DNA from: Hyphomicrobium sp. LHD-15
GTDB lineage: Bacteria; Pseudomonadota; Alphaproteobacteria; Rhizobiales; Hyphomicrobiaceae
Direction of reading: 5' to 3'
Assembly (NCBI RefSeq): GCF_031157355.1
Contig: NZ_JAVIFT010000002.1
Span: forward strand, 854,501 to 918,500
Length of the DNA: 64,000 nucleotides
Shown: piece after piece, positions 9,186 through 17,104 of the stretch
How positions within the stretch are numbered: position 1 is the stretch's first letter
Layout: each line of letters opens with the position of its first letter
The notes under the pieces: model-generated
Databases searched by the model: none
What the model saw: the letters and a program-made list of their open reading frames with translations, nothing else
What the model was told of the DNA's origin: nothing
Translations under genes and position numbers: made by a program

Positions 9186-9743
9186 GATGCGTTCGATTTC
9201 GTCGGCTTCGATGCTGTAGCCCGCATCGGCGAGGCCCGTGAAAGCGGTTTCGGTCTTGAGTGTTCCAGTGACCTTCACAGGGTCGAACGAGCCCGAGATC
9301 TCGATGCCGCGTGCGGATTTCACGTAAATGATCTGGTTTGCGGGTGGTGGCGGGACGTGAATGCATGCGCCCACGAACGGGACAAGCAAAAACTCCTTGA
9401 TGCTCGTCGCCTCGAAATCCAGCGGCACCACGTAGCCGCCGATCTGCACGTTTTTGCCGTTGAGCTCGGCCACGACGGCCGGCGGCGTGCCTGCTCCGGG
9501 CTGTCGCCGCTTCATCGACATGAACTTGCCTTCCGGTAGTGGCGGCGGCGCAGGTTCGCCGTTGTCGCTTTTGCTCGGTACGCCAGAGAAGAAGGTTCGC
9601 GAACTCGGCGCCGCGGGGGCTTTCGCGGGAACGAGCTGAGCCCACTTGAGCGCGAGTGGCGCGTCCGCCGCGCCGGCTCCTCCGCAGACGAGGAAGAGGG
9701 CCGCGAGACCCGCGGCGAAGGTCATTGAAGTAGATCGCGTCAC
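9177..9743 (-). CDS. DUF3299 periplasmic protein of a Zrm-like metal module
   Basis: A secreted protein of about 188 residues ending in a DUF3299 domain (LNGKNVQIGGYVVPLDFEA, FLLVPFVGACIHVPPPPAN). DUF3299 proteins accompany the FtsX-like permease and ATPase of Zur-regulated clusters such as PA4063-PA4066 of Pseudomonas aeruginosa. The start is uncertain: GTG 9743 gives a good n-region before the hydrophobic FAAGLAALFLVCGGAGA, ATG 9725 gives a shorter one, and ATG 9797 inside the upstream hairpin would add a charged leader. It is the last gene of a minus-strand operon, with a probable role in handling metal or a ligand in the periplasm. Confidence 0.78.
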   Translation of the reverse strand: MTRSTSMTFAAGLAALFLVCGGAGAADAPLALKWAQLVPAKAPAAPSSRTFFSGVPSKSDNGEPAPPPLPEGKFMSMKRRQPGAGTPPAVVAELNGKNVQIGGYVVPLDFEATSIKEFLLVPFVGACIHVPPPPANQIIYVKSARGIEISGSFDPVKVTGTLKTETAFTGLADAGYSIEADEIERITP

Positions 9744-9766
9744 GTCTCTCGGTTCCCTTTGGTTCT

Positions 9767-9804
9767 CTAGACCATGATTTCTTTTCTTTGCGATCATGGT
9801 CTAG
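9767..9804. repeat. 11-bp perfect inverted repeat between permease and DUF3299 genes
   Basis: CTAGACCATGA (9767-9777) and TCATGGTCTAG (9794-9804) are exact reverse complements around a 16-base loop. The right arm includes the permease stop codon. On the minus strand it forms an intercistronic hairpin that could limit expression of the DUF3299 gene or protect the upstream message. There is no U-run typical of a strong terminator. Confidence 0.6.
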
Positions 9805-11060
9805 GTGCGGATCATCATGCCGTCCGCGACTGACAGGCGGTAGGCCCTGAGAGCGGGCAGCACGGACGCCACGACGCCAGCGAGGACGATCGCGGCCAGG
9901 ATGGTCAGATCCGACGTGGAAGGCAGGCCGATGTTCACATCCAGACCATAGGCGCGATCGATCACGGGGCGAAGAGCGTACAGAGATATGTAAAGAAGAA
10001 GAGTCCCCAGGATCACGCCCGCGAGCGTCAGCAGCGTGCCTTCTACGACGAGCAGGCCAAGAATGGTCGTGGGCCGGGCTCCGACGGACCGCAGGATCGC
10101 CATTTCGCGGCGCCGCTCGTTGAGGGACGTCAGGATCGTCGTGACCATGCCGAGCAACGCGGTTGCGACCACCATGGCGGAAATGATCGAGAGAGCTGTT
10201 TCGGCCGTCGAAACCAAGCCCCACAGCTCCTGCAGGGCGGCTCCGGGAATGATCGCCGACAACGGTTCCTCGCTGTAGTCGTTGATGGCGCGTTGCATGC
10301 GGAATGTCGCGAGCTTCGACTTCAGGCCCACGAACGCGGCAGTTATTGCTTTCGGTGCGAGCTGCATCTTGCGCACGTCGTCGGCTGAAACGCTTTCTCC
10401 CGGCGCGGGCATGCCGTTCTGCCAGTCGACGTGGATCGCCTCGATCGCCTCGAGGCTCACGTGCAACGTCTTGTCGACTGGCGTTCCTGTTTTGGCGAGG
10501 ATGCCGGACACGCGGAACGGCTTGTCCTCATGCTCGACGAACGACACGCTACCGACGCCATGGGCGACGACAACGCGATCGCCGACCTTATAGCCGAGCG
10601 CGGTCGCGACATCGGCGCCGATCACGACGTCGAACAGATCGTTGAATTGTGCACCGGCGGCGAACGCGAGTGGCTGGCCGCGGCGGTATTTATAGCGGGC
10701 GAAGTATTCGGGCGTGGTGCCGAGAACGCGGAAACCGCGATGGCTGTCCCCTAGCGAGATTGGCACGATCCAATCGACATCGGGTTGCTCGGCGATGTCC
10801 TGATAGCTTTTCCAGGTGACGTTGTTGGTGGCGTTGCCGATCCGGAATACGGAGTAGAGTAGCAGTTGGAGAGAGCCGCTGCGCGCTCCGACGATGAGAT
10901 CCGTGCCGGAGATGGTGTCGGCGAAGCTCTGACGGGCGCCGGTTCGAACCTTCTCAACGCCGAGCAGCAGCATGACGCTGATGGCGATCCCGAGCACGGT
11001 CAGCACGGCGGTGAGGGAGCGATTGCGCAAGGATTGAAGGGCGAGACGCGGAATGATCAT
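9801..11060 (-). CDS. ABC transporter permease, FtsX/MacB-like
   Basis: A 419-residue inner-membrane protein. It has an N-terminal membrane segment (LTAVLTVLGIAISVMLLLGV), a large extracytoplasmic domain, and three C-terminal segments (IISAMVVATALLGMVTTIL, LLVVEGTLLTLAGVILGTLL, ILAAIVLAGVVASVLPAL). That is the FtsX layout of MacB/LolCE-type systems, which move mechanical force or lipophilic substrates rather than import solutes. NERRREMAILRSVGA is a strong family motif. It overlaps the ATPase gene upstream by four bases. The context suggests the Zur-linked PA4065-like permease; the transported substrate is unknown. Confidence 0.88.
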   Translation of the reverse strand: MIIPRLALQSLRNRSLTAVLTVLGIAISVMLLLGVEKVRTGARQSFADTISGTDLIVGARSGSLQLLLYSVFRIGNATNNVTWKSYQDIAEQPDVDWIVPISLGDSHRGFRVLGTTPEYFARYKYRRGQPLAFAAGAQFNDLFDVVIGADVATALGYKVGDRVVVAHGVGSVSFVEHEDKPFRVSGILAKTGTPVDKTLHVSLEAIEAIHVDWQNGMPAPGESVSADDVRKMQLAPKAITAAFVGLKSKLATFRMQRAINDYSEEPLSAIIPGAALQELWGLVSTAETALSIISAMVVATALLGMVTTILTSLNERRREMAILRSVGARPTTILGLLVVEGTLLTLAGVILGTLLLYISLYALRPVIDRAYGLDVNIGLPSTSDLTILAAIVLAGVVASVLPALRAYRLSVADGMMIRT

Positions 11061-11824
11061 GCGGTCGCCCTTTCCGCCACGGCGATATCATCGAACCGAA
11101 CGACGCTATCGAAGCGGCTGCCGAGGGTCTCGTCGTGGCTGACCATGATGAGAGCCGATCCCGCGGCGGAAACCTCTGAAAATAGCAGGTCCAGGAACGC
11201 GATCTGTCGGTCCCGGTCGAGAGCCGAGGTCGGCTCGTCAGCGATGATGATCTCGGGGCGGCCAATCAGGGCGCGTGCGGCTGCAACGCGCTGCTGCTGG
11301 CCGACGCTCAAGCGGGAGGCGGGAACGTCCCGGTAATTCGCTTCGCCGAGCCCGAGGCTCGTCAGAAGACGTTGTGCCTCGGCTTCGACGCTTCCCTTCT
11401 CCTCGGCTCGCGCTCGCCGCTTTGCCGAGAAGCTCAGAGGCAGCACGACGTTGTCGATAACGGAGCCATAGGGCAGCAGGTTGAACATCTGGAAAATGAT
11501 GCCGAAGTGCTCGGCGCGAAAGCGATCTCGCGCGGCGGAGGATAGCGTCGACGTGTCGGTGCCGAGGATTTCGACGCGGCCTTCATTGGGAGTGACGATT
11601 CCGGCGAGCAGGCTCAGGAACGTCGATTTGCCGGAGCCGGAGGGCCCGACGATCAGCATTCTCTTTGCGGGCGGAAGCACGAAATCCTGGATCGCAAGGG
11701 AAAAGGCGCTCGGCCCTTTCCACGTAAAGCGAAGGTCCGCCATCTTTACGATGGCGGGGTCCGATCCAATGTGTGCGTGCGACTGCTCGGCGCGCCGAGG
11801 CTCAACGGTTGGCAACGAACTCAT
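11057..11824 (-). CDS. ABC transporter ATPase, LolD/MacB-like
   Basis: The 255-residue protein carries Walker A VGPSGSGKST (residues about 59-68), the signature LSVGQQQRVAAARAL, and Walker B EIIIADEPTSALD. The Q-loop segment is FGIIFQMFNLLPYGSV, typical of the LolD/FtsE/MacB branch. It powers the adjacent FtsX-like permease. It overlaps the DUF2796 gene before it and the permease gene after it, so it is in the middle of one operon. Confidence 0.9.
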   Translation of the reverse strand: MSSLPTVEPRRAEQSHAHIGSDPAIVKMADLRFTWKGPSAFSLAIQDFVLPPAKRMLIVGPSGSGKSTFLSLLAGIVTPNEGRVEILGTDTSTLSSAARDRFRAEHFGIIFQMFNLLPYGSVIDNVVLPLSFSAKRRARAEEKGSVEAEAQRLLTSLGLGEANYRDVPASRLSVGQQQRVAAARALIGRPEIIIADEPTSALDRDRQIAFLDLLFSEVSAAGSALIMVSHDETLGSRFDSVVRFDDIAVAERATA

Positions 11825-12426
11825 ATGGCGCCTGCGAGATCCAGTACTGGCTTCTCACGTGTGACCTCAAACTTGTTCTGGGCTTTCTCGGTCACGACGC
11901 TGACGTCCAGTTCCTTGGCTCCTGCGAATGCCTTGAAATAGTCGAACGCGATCGAGGTGATGTTCTCGGGCTTGGCGCATTCGAGGGCGTACGTCACGTG
12001 GAAGGCGTTGTGAGCGCTTTTGCCGTCGTGATCATGGCCGTCCTTGTCGCCGTGGTCGTGATCATGGGCGTCGGCTTTTTCGTCTTTGCCGTGCGCGTGC
12101 TCACCTCCGGATTCCAGTTCGACCTTGGCATCCGAGAGCTTGCATTCGGCGGCAGCGGGAATCTTGAACAGAGCCAGCGGATCGGTGAGCTGCGCTTTTG
12201 CTTTCGCGAGGGCTGCCTTCTGCTCGGCGCTTTCGGCGCTGTGCTCGAAGCCGACGATATCCATGCCGGGGGCTTCCAACTCGATCGACACACGCGTCTT
12301 CTCGACGGCAATGTTCAACGTGCCGTGGCCGTGGACATGGGCGCCAAGCTCGCGATGTTCTTCGTGGGCAAACGACGGCGCAGCAGCGGCAACGCTGAGG
12401 ACAACAACAAGAGTGCTTGCTTTCAT
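11821..12426 (-). CDS. DUF2796 periplasmic metal-binding protein (ZrgA-like)
   Basis: A 201-residue secreted protein with a clear signal peptide (MKASTLVVVLSVAAAAPSFA). HRELGAHVHGHGTLNIAVE, right after the cleavage site, is the DUF2796 hallmark. A His/Asp-rich loop in the middle (GEHAHGKDEKADAHDHDHGD and following) is a likely Zn2+-binding region. DUF2796 proteins are typically Zur-regulated and encoded beside the same ABC pair. ATG 12426 is preferred because GGTGA lies upstream and the signal peptide is complete; ATG 12438 is possible. Confidence 0.85.
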   Translation of the reverse strand: MKASTLVVVLSVAAAAPSFAHEEHRELGAHVHGHGTLNIAVEKTRVSIELEAPGMDIVGFEHSAESAEQKAALAKAKAQLTDPLALFKIPAAAECKLSDAKVELESGGEHAHGKDEKADAHDHDHGDKDGHDHDGKSAHNAFHVTYALECAKPENITSIAFDYFKAFAGAKELDVSVVTEKAQNKFEVTREKPVLDLAGAI

Positions 12427-12514
12427 TGGTTTCACCATGGGTCGCAATTCGATTGATCGCGGCGTTCGCATCCGTCCTGGAGCGGTAGCCGTACGGAAAC
12501 TGGAGAGGACAGCC

Positions 12515-12547
12515 AATACCCCCTGCGCATCATGCCATGGGGGTATT
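12515..12547. promoter_or_regulatory. Inverted repeat AATACCCCC-N15-GGGGGTATT
   Basis: Two exact 9-base arms (12515-12523 and 12539-12547) flank a 15-base spacer, about 90 bases upstream of the DUF2796 start. ATACCCC half-sites are typical of CsoR/RcnR/FrmR-family operators, so this could be a metal-responsive operator. It could also be a hairpin between the DUF2946-like and DUF2796 genes. No regulator gene is adjacent. Confidence 0.45.
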
Positions 12548-12557
12548 TCCGGCTGTG

Positions 12558-12926
12558 TCAGGCAAAGCGATCGTGCGGGGGACCGCGGGCGTCAAAGGAG
12601 GACGTGGCGAGATCGGGCATGGCATCGACGTCGTGGCCGATCAGCACGTCTGAGAGATGCAAGGCCATGCTCGGCATGGATACCGGTTGCGGGAGATCCG
12701 ATGCGCCGAGAAGATTTATTGCGGCACAGATGACGCAATCTGAATGCTCGGGCAATCCCGGCAGGCAAGTCTTGGAGGCGGGCGCGAAGAATGTGTGAGC
12801 TTGAAGGCCGACGCGCGCGTGAGAGACGGGGCCGGCGTGCACATGGCCGAATACGGCGGTGAACTGAACCGCCAGCGCGAGCAGAGCCAAATATCTGAGA
12901 CCTTGGCGACGCCTCAAGAGGCGCAT
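12558..12926 (-). CDS. DUF2946-like small membrane or secreted protein
   Basis: About 122 residues, starting MRLLRRRQGLRYLALLALAV, with one N-terminal hydrophobic segment that may be a signal anchor. The rest is short and His/Cys-bearing: FGHVHAGPVSHARVG, then HSDCVICAAINLLGAS. A C-x-x-C pair with nearby His residues is characteristic of DUF2946-like proteins, found beside copper and zinc handling genes. The longer frame from 13052 adds Arg-rich sequence unlike a secreted protein. It precedes the DUF2796-ABC operon on the same strand. Function is not known. Confidence 0.62.
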   Translation of the reverse strand: MRLLRRRQGLRYLALLALAVQFTAVFGHVHAGPVSHARVGLQAHTFFAPASKTCLPGLPEHSDCVICAAINLLGASDLPQPVSMPSMALHLSDVLIGHDVDAMPDLATSSFDARGPPHDRFA

Positions 12927-13070
12927 TCCCGGAACTCCCGAATCCTCGAGCCGATATGAACGGTGAAGAAGGCCCGTGCGTGGCGGAGCGGCAGAGCGCG
13001 CTTCGCCGAGACCCGCGCGCCCGCACCTTGCCGCATGCCCTCGGCGAAACAAAGCGGCCAGCGCGTCTCG

Positions 13071-13086
13071 GATATTATAACATGTA
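13071..13086 (-). promoter_or_regulatory. Possible Zur-type operator
   Basis: GATATTATAACATGTA is an AT-rich, partly symmetric sequence containing ATAACAT, a core seen in alphaproteobacterial Zur boxes. It lies about 145 bases upstream of the DUF2946-like gene, at the head of the Zrm-like module. The symmetry is imperfect, so this is a suggestion supported mainly by gene context. Confidence 0.3.
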
Positions 13087-13169
13087 GAGTGGTTCGATTG
13101 AGGCGAACAAGTGTGTTCTGAAATATTTATATTTTTCAGATATTTACGTGGCGCCCCGGGGTTGGCGCG

Positions 13170-14012
13170 TCAGGCTGACGATCCCGGTAGCCAGCGCCGA
13201 TGTAGGGCACGGGCGGCAGCGTCGAGCAGAAAGCCCAGGAAGCCGATCACGATCACCATCGCCATCAGCTCGGAATAGGCGAGGCGGTCTCGGGTATCGA
13301 GGACCATGTAACCGAGGCCGGCCGAGACACCCAGCATCTCGCACGGCACCAGCACGATCCAAAGGATGCCGATGGCAAGCCGCACGCCGGTGAGGACATG
13401 CCCGACCACGCCGGGGATCACCACGTGGATCAGATTCTCCCAGGGCGTGGCGCAGAGGCTTTTCGACAGCGTGAGCCAGGCCGGATCGAGATGACGGACG
13501 CCGGCAGCGGTGTTGAGCAGGATCGGCCAGACGGCGGCGAACGTCAGCAGGAAGTAAATCGGATAGTCGCCGACGCCGAGCAGCATGACCGCGATCGGCA
13601 TCCACGACAGAGGCGAGATCATGCGCAGGAATTGAAAGGCCGGGGAGGTCGCGGCTTCGACTGTCTTGTTAAGGCCAACGATAAGGCCGAGTGGAACGCC
13701 GATCGCCAGCGCGAGCGCGAGGCCGACCAGGATGCGCTTCAAGCTGACGCCGATATGGAGCGGCAGGTCGGAGCTTGCCAGAAGAACGAGCAAGCTCTCG
13801 AACGTCGCTCCGGGAGCAAAGCGTGCGGCAAGTCCGCCCTCCGGCGCCAGGAGGGCGGTTGCGATCCACCAAACGAGCACGATGGCGCCGATGCCGGCAA
13901 AGCCCTGCACGAAGCGAGCCGTCAAGAGGCGGCCGAGCAGAGTTCCGCGCTCTGCCGGCTGCCTCCGATGGGTTGCGTTCGTTGTCGCGATGCCGCCGGC
14001 CACTTCGCTCAC
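13170..14012 (-). CDS. ABC transporter permease, nitrate/taurine/sulfonate type
   Basis: This 280-residue inner-membrane protein matches SsuC/TauC-type permeases. A first segment (IGAIVLVWWIATALLAP) is followed by the coupling region MISPLSWMPIAVMLLGVGDY, close to the family EAA-loop pattern, and more hydrophobic segments up to MAMVIVIGFLGFLLDAAA. It is the last gene of the five-gene minus-strand operon and overlaps the binding-protein gene by four bases. The substrate is not identifiable from the permease. Confidence 0.88.
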   Translation of the reverse strand: MSEVAGGIATTNATHRRQPAERGTLLGRLLTARFVQGFAGIGAIVLVWWIATALLAPEGGLAARFAPGATFESLLVLLASSDLPLHIGVSLKRILVGLALALAIGVPLGLIVGLNKTVEAATSPAFQFLRMISPLSWMPIAVMLLGVGDYPIYFLLTFAAVWPILLNTAAGVRHLDPAWLTLSKSLCATPWENLIHVVIPGVVGHVLTGVRLAIGILWIVLVPCEMLGVSAGLGYMVLDTRDRLAYSELMAMVIVIGFLGFLLDAAARALHRRWLPGSSA

Positions 14013-15193
14013 GTGACGATCACTTCCTTTCGCTCGAAGCCGTCCGGAAGGCCGAACGCGGCGAGGCCGCCGTTGGCCAGCACGGCCTTCTTGACGAAGC
14101 TGTCATCGACGAGATCCTTGGCGGCGAACGCGGGATCGAGCGCTTCGAGGAAGCCCTTGTCGCCTTCGATTAGCGTGCGCTTCAGGAGCTTCACCAGCTC
14201 TTCGGTGTAGCTCGGGTAGGGATAGGGCTGGAAGTCGATGCGGCTTTCGTTCCAGTCCTTGTGGACGATCGCGCCGGAAGCCAGGTAGTCGGTGAGGTCG
14301 GTCTTCTCGGGCGCAAGCACTTTCTTCAGGACTTCGACGGTATGCGGCGTGTACTTGTTGGCACCGTCCTTCGAGAGCAGCTTCGCGGTTTCGACGCGGT
14401 TGGCGCGAGTCCAGACCTGGGCCTTCACTACCGCATTGACGATCTTCTGCGACCACTCGGCACGCTGGCTCAAGTCGCGCTCATGCAGCAGCACCACACA
14501 GCAGGCGTGATCCTTCCAGACGTCTCCGGTAAAGCGCAGAACCTTGCCGACTCCGAGCGCTTCGCCCGCGGCGTTGAACGGCTCGGCGACGATGTAGCCA
14601 GCGATGGTCTTGGCGGCGAGGGCCGGTACCATGTCCGGCGGCGCCAGGATGACGAGGTTGACCTCGTTCGGAGCCGGGTTGTCCTTCTTGGAAACAGGTG
14701 TCAGTCCGTTGGCGCGCAGGAGCTCCTGCAGCACGACGTTGTGGATCGAGTACCAGAACGGAATGGCGACGGTCTTGCCGCCCAGGTCCTTCACCGAGTT
14801 GATGTCCTTGGCAACGGTGAGCGCGGAGCCTGCGGTGTGGTTCCAAGCCACGATCTTGGCCGGAACCTTGCTGCTGTAGCGAGCCCAGACGGCGATCGGC
14901 GACAGGACGTGGACGACGTTGACCTGACCGGAGATGAAGGCTTCGACCAGCTGCGCCCAGCTCCTGAGCAGAACGGGCTTCTCGGCCTTGATGCCTTCGG
15001 CTTCGAAATAGCCGTTGGCGTGGGCGACGAGCAGCGGCGTCGCATCGGTGATCGGGAGATAACCGATCTTCACCGGCTCGTCCGGCGCCTGGGCGCGGGC
15101 TTCGAAGCTTTTCAGAAACGGCAGCGCGCCGCCTGCGGTGAGCAGGGCGGAGAGCTTCATGAGGTCGCGTCGCGAGAAGAATTCGTCGTTCAT
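14009..15193 (-). CDS. ABC transporter substrate-binding protein (SsuA/TauA/NMT1-like), Tat signal
   Basis: A 394-residue periplasmic protein. SRRDLMKLSALLTAGGALPF is a twin-arginine signal, implying export in folded form. The mature part starts VKIGYLPITDATPLLVAHAN, typical of SsuA/NMT1-like binding proteins, and continues with KDLGGKTVAIPFWYSIHNVV. Such proteins bind sulfonates, nitrate, pyrimidine precursors or aromatic acids. The enzymes in the operon suggest an organic substrate that is then oxidised. Part of an operon with ATPase and permease. Confidence 0.86.
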   Translation of the reverse strand: MNDEFFSRRDLMKLSALLTAGGALPFLKSFEARAQAPDEPVKIGYLPITDATPLLVAHANGYFEAEGIKAEKPVLLRSWAQLVEAFISGQVNVVHVLSPIAVWARYSSKVPAKIVAWNHTAGSALTVAKDINSVKDLGGKTVAIPFWYSIHNVVLQELLRANGLTPVSKKDNPAPNEVNLVILAPPDMVPALAAKTIAGYIVAEPFNAAGEALGVGKVLRFTGDVWKDHACCVVLLHERDLSQRAEWSQKIVNAVVKAQVWTRANRVETAKLLSKDGANKYTPHTVEVLKKVLAPEKTDLTDYLASGAIVHKDWNESRIDFQPYPYPSYTEELVKLLKRTLIEGDKGFLEALDPAFAAKDLVDDSFVKKAVLANGGLAAFGLPDGFERKEVIVT

Positions 15194-15215
15194 GTTGGGT
15201 CCCCTAGATGCGTTT

Positions 15216-15989
15216 TTAGTGATGACGAACTACGGCCTTGTGCAACGCCTGGACGATGTCGATGCGGATCCGACCCAACTCGGCCACGCTATCGTCTCGG
15301 GGTTGCGGAAGTTCGATTTTCCATTGGGCAAGCTGACGCGCCGGAGCGCCGCCGAGCAGCACGATGCGATCGGACAGGAGAAGCGCCTCGTCGATGTCGT
15401 GGGTGACGAGCACCGTGGCGGTGCGGAAGTCGCGGACGACCGTCAACAACAGGCGCTGCATGTCGGCGCGCGTGATTTCGTCGAGCGCGCCGAATGGCTC
15501 GTCAAGGAGAAGAACCTGCGGTTGGCGCGCGAGGCAGCGTGCGAGGGCGGCCCGTTGCGCCATGCCACCCGACAACTCCGCCGGTAGACGGTGGCGGGCG
15601 TGCTCGAGGCCGACGCGGCGGATTGCGGTTTCTATGCGCACGCGCCGGTCATCGGCTGCGAGGCGGGGTTGACGCTTGAAGCTCAAGCCGAAGCCGACGT
15701 TGCGCTCGAGCGTGAGCCAGGGCAGAAGCCCGGGGTTCTGGAAGGCGATCGCGACGCGTGGATGTACGCCTTCGATCGCGCTGCCTGCGACGGCGACGCG
15801 GCCTGCGCTGGGGCGCTGCAGGCCGGCAAGAACGCGGATCAAGCTCGATTTTCCGACGCCGCTCGGCCCGAGAATAGTGACGATCTCGCCGGCGTTGAGG
15901 GCAAGCCCGAAGTCAGCGAGAACCGGGCCGGAATTTCCGTACCCGAGCGTGATGCTATCGGCTTCAAGAAGCGGCGTCGCAAGAGTCAT
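15216..15989 (-). CDS. ABC transporter ATPase, SsuB/TauB type
   Basis: A 257-residue ATPase. Walker A is GPSGVGKSS, the signature is ELSGGMAQRAALARCLA, Walker B is VLLLDEPFGALDEITR, and VLVTHDIDEALLLSDRIVLL is the H-loop region of the taurine/nitrate subfamily. It energises the neighbouring permease. It overlaps the acyl-CoA-dehydrogenase-like gene upstream by four bases, and 22 bases separate it from the binding-protein gene. Confidence 0.9.
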   Translation of the reverse strand: MTLATPLLEADSITLGYGNSGPVLADFGLALNAGEIVTILGPSGVGKSSLIRVLAGLQRPSAGRVAVAGSAIEGVHPRVAIAFQNPGLLPWLTLERNVGFGLSFKRQPRLAADDRRVRIETAIRRVGLEHARHRLPAELSGGMAQRAALARCLARQPQVLLLDEPFGALDEITRADMQRLLLTVVRDFRTATVLVTHDIDEALLLSDRIVLLGGAPARQLAQWKIELPQPRDDSVAELGRIRIDIVQALHKAVVRHH

Positions 15990-17104
15990 GCAAGCGCGCT
16001 TTCGATTGCCGGCGCGGATGTCTTGGCCGCTGCCAGAGCGGTCTTGAGCTGGACGAGGCTAGGCGTGACCACCGGTATGAACGCGGCTTCGCGCCATCTC
16101 CGGGCGAAGCTTTTGCCTGGACCGGCGAGATAGGCACGGCCGCCGGATGCCTGCAACTCGAGACCGACGGCGGCTTCGGTGATTTCGGCCAGCACAATGC
16201 GGATACGGAACAGGGATGCCGGGTCCGCCAGGAAGCGGTGGTTCTTCAATCCCTCGAACAGGGCACGCTCCTCGACTGCGAGGGATGCTGTCAGCTCCGC
16301 AATCGGATGGGCTAGCACGTGGCGACCCGCGCCTGCGGCGGCGCTGGCTTCGTGAAGCGCGCGACGCGCCAAGCCGATGGACATGCCGCATTGCATGCCG
16401 AGAAAGGCCGGGCGCACCTGTTTCAGCCAAGCATGCGCTTCATTGCTGATCACGTCATCGGCGGTGAGCCGCGTATTCGAGATCGTGATTGCCGCCGTGT
16501 TGGAAGCGCGCAGCGCGAACAAGTCGAGATCGGGCGAGCGCGCGACGCCTGGCGCATTCGAGGGAAGCGACACGATCAACGCACTGCCATTCTCATGAGA
16601 AACGGCAGCGGCTACGTGAAAGCCTTCGGGGCGGAGGTTGGTGACCCAGGGCAGTTTTCCATCGAGGACGAGATCCGCCTCTTCCGCGCGCGCCGTGATC
16701 TGCAGCTCCTCGAGCCCAGCCAGGAACTTCATTGCGTTCGAGAGGCCCGTGGCTCCGGCGATCCGGCCCGCCACAAGCTCAGGCAGCAGGCGCTCGCGGA
16801 GCCCCACGTTGTCGCTCTGGAGCAGATATTCGGTGTAAGTGCGATGCCCCCACAGCACGAAGCCGGCTGCGAGCGACAGGGACGAAACTTCGGCAATGGC
16901 CGTGACGGCGTCGGTGAGATCGCCGCCGGTCCCGCCGATAGATTGCGGGATTCCAACACGTGTGAGGCCGCCTTGAGCGAGGGCGGGTAGAATCGCCGCT
17001 GGAGGCTCTGTGCCGGTATCGAGCCCGTGAGCGGCCTCCTCCAGCCACTCCGCGGTGGCGGGATCGAGGTGTTGTCTGCCAGGATGTGCGGGGCTCGCGC
17101 TCAT
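15986..17104 (-). CDS. Acyl-CoA dehydrogenase-like flavoprotein
   Basis: A protein of 372 residues with the acyl-CoA dehydrogenase fold (GVARSPDLDLFALRASNTAA beta domain; ELQASGGRAYLAGPGKSFAR near the end). In ABC-importer operons of this kind such proteins are often SfnB/DszC-like flavin-dependent oxygenases acting on sulfur or nitrogen compounds, rather than fatty-acid enzymes. The start MSASPAHPGRQ overlaps the AhpD-like gene stop (ATGA). The longer frame is Arg-rich and unlikely. The substrate is unknown. Confidence 0.78.
   Translation of the reverse strand: MSASPAHPGRQHLDPATAEWLEEAAHGLDTGTEPPAAILPALAQGGLTRVGIPQSIGGTGGDLTDAVTAIAEVSSLSLAAGFVLWGHRTYTEYLLQSDNVGLRERLLPELVAGRIAGATGLSNAMKFLAGLEELQITARAEEADLVLDGKLPWVTNLRPEGFHVAAAVSHENGSALIVSLPSNAPGVARSPDLDLFALRASNTAAITISNTRLTADDVISNEAHAWLKQVRPAFLGMQCGMSIGLARRALHEASAAAGAGRHVLAHPIAELTASLAVEERALFEGLKNHRFLADPASLFRIRIVLAEITEAAVGLELQASGGRAYLAGPGKSFARRWREAAFIPVVTPSLVQLKTALAAAKTSAPAIESALA

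Noticed and set aside
10925-10940. GGTTCGAACC as a tRNA T-loop
   Set aside because: It is inside the permease coding frame, and no cloverleaf can be built around it. Other GTTCGAA hits (29400, 34226) were also negative.
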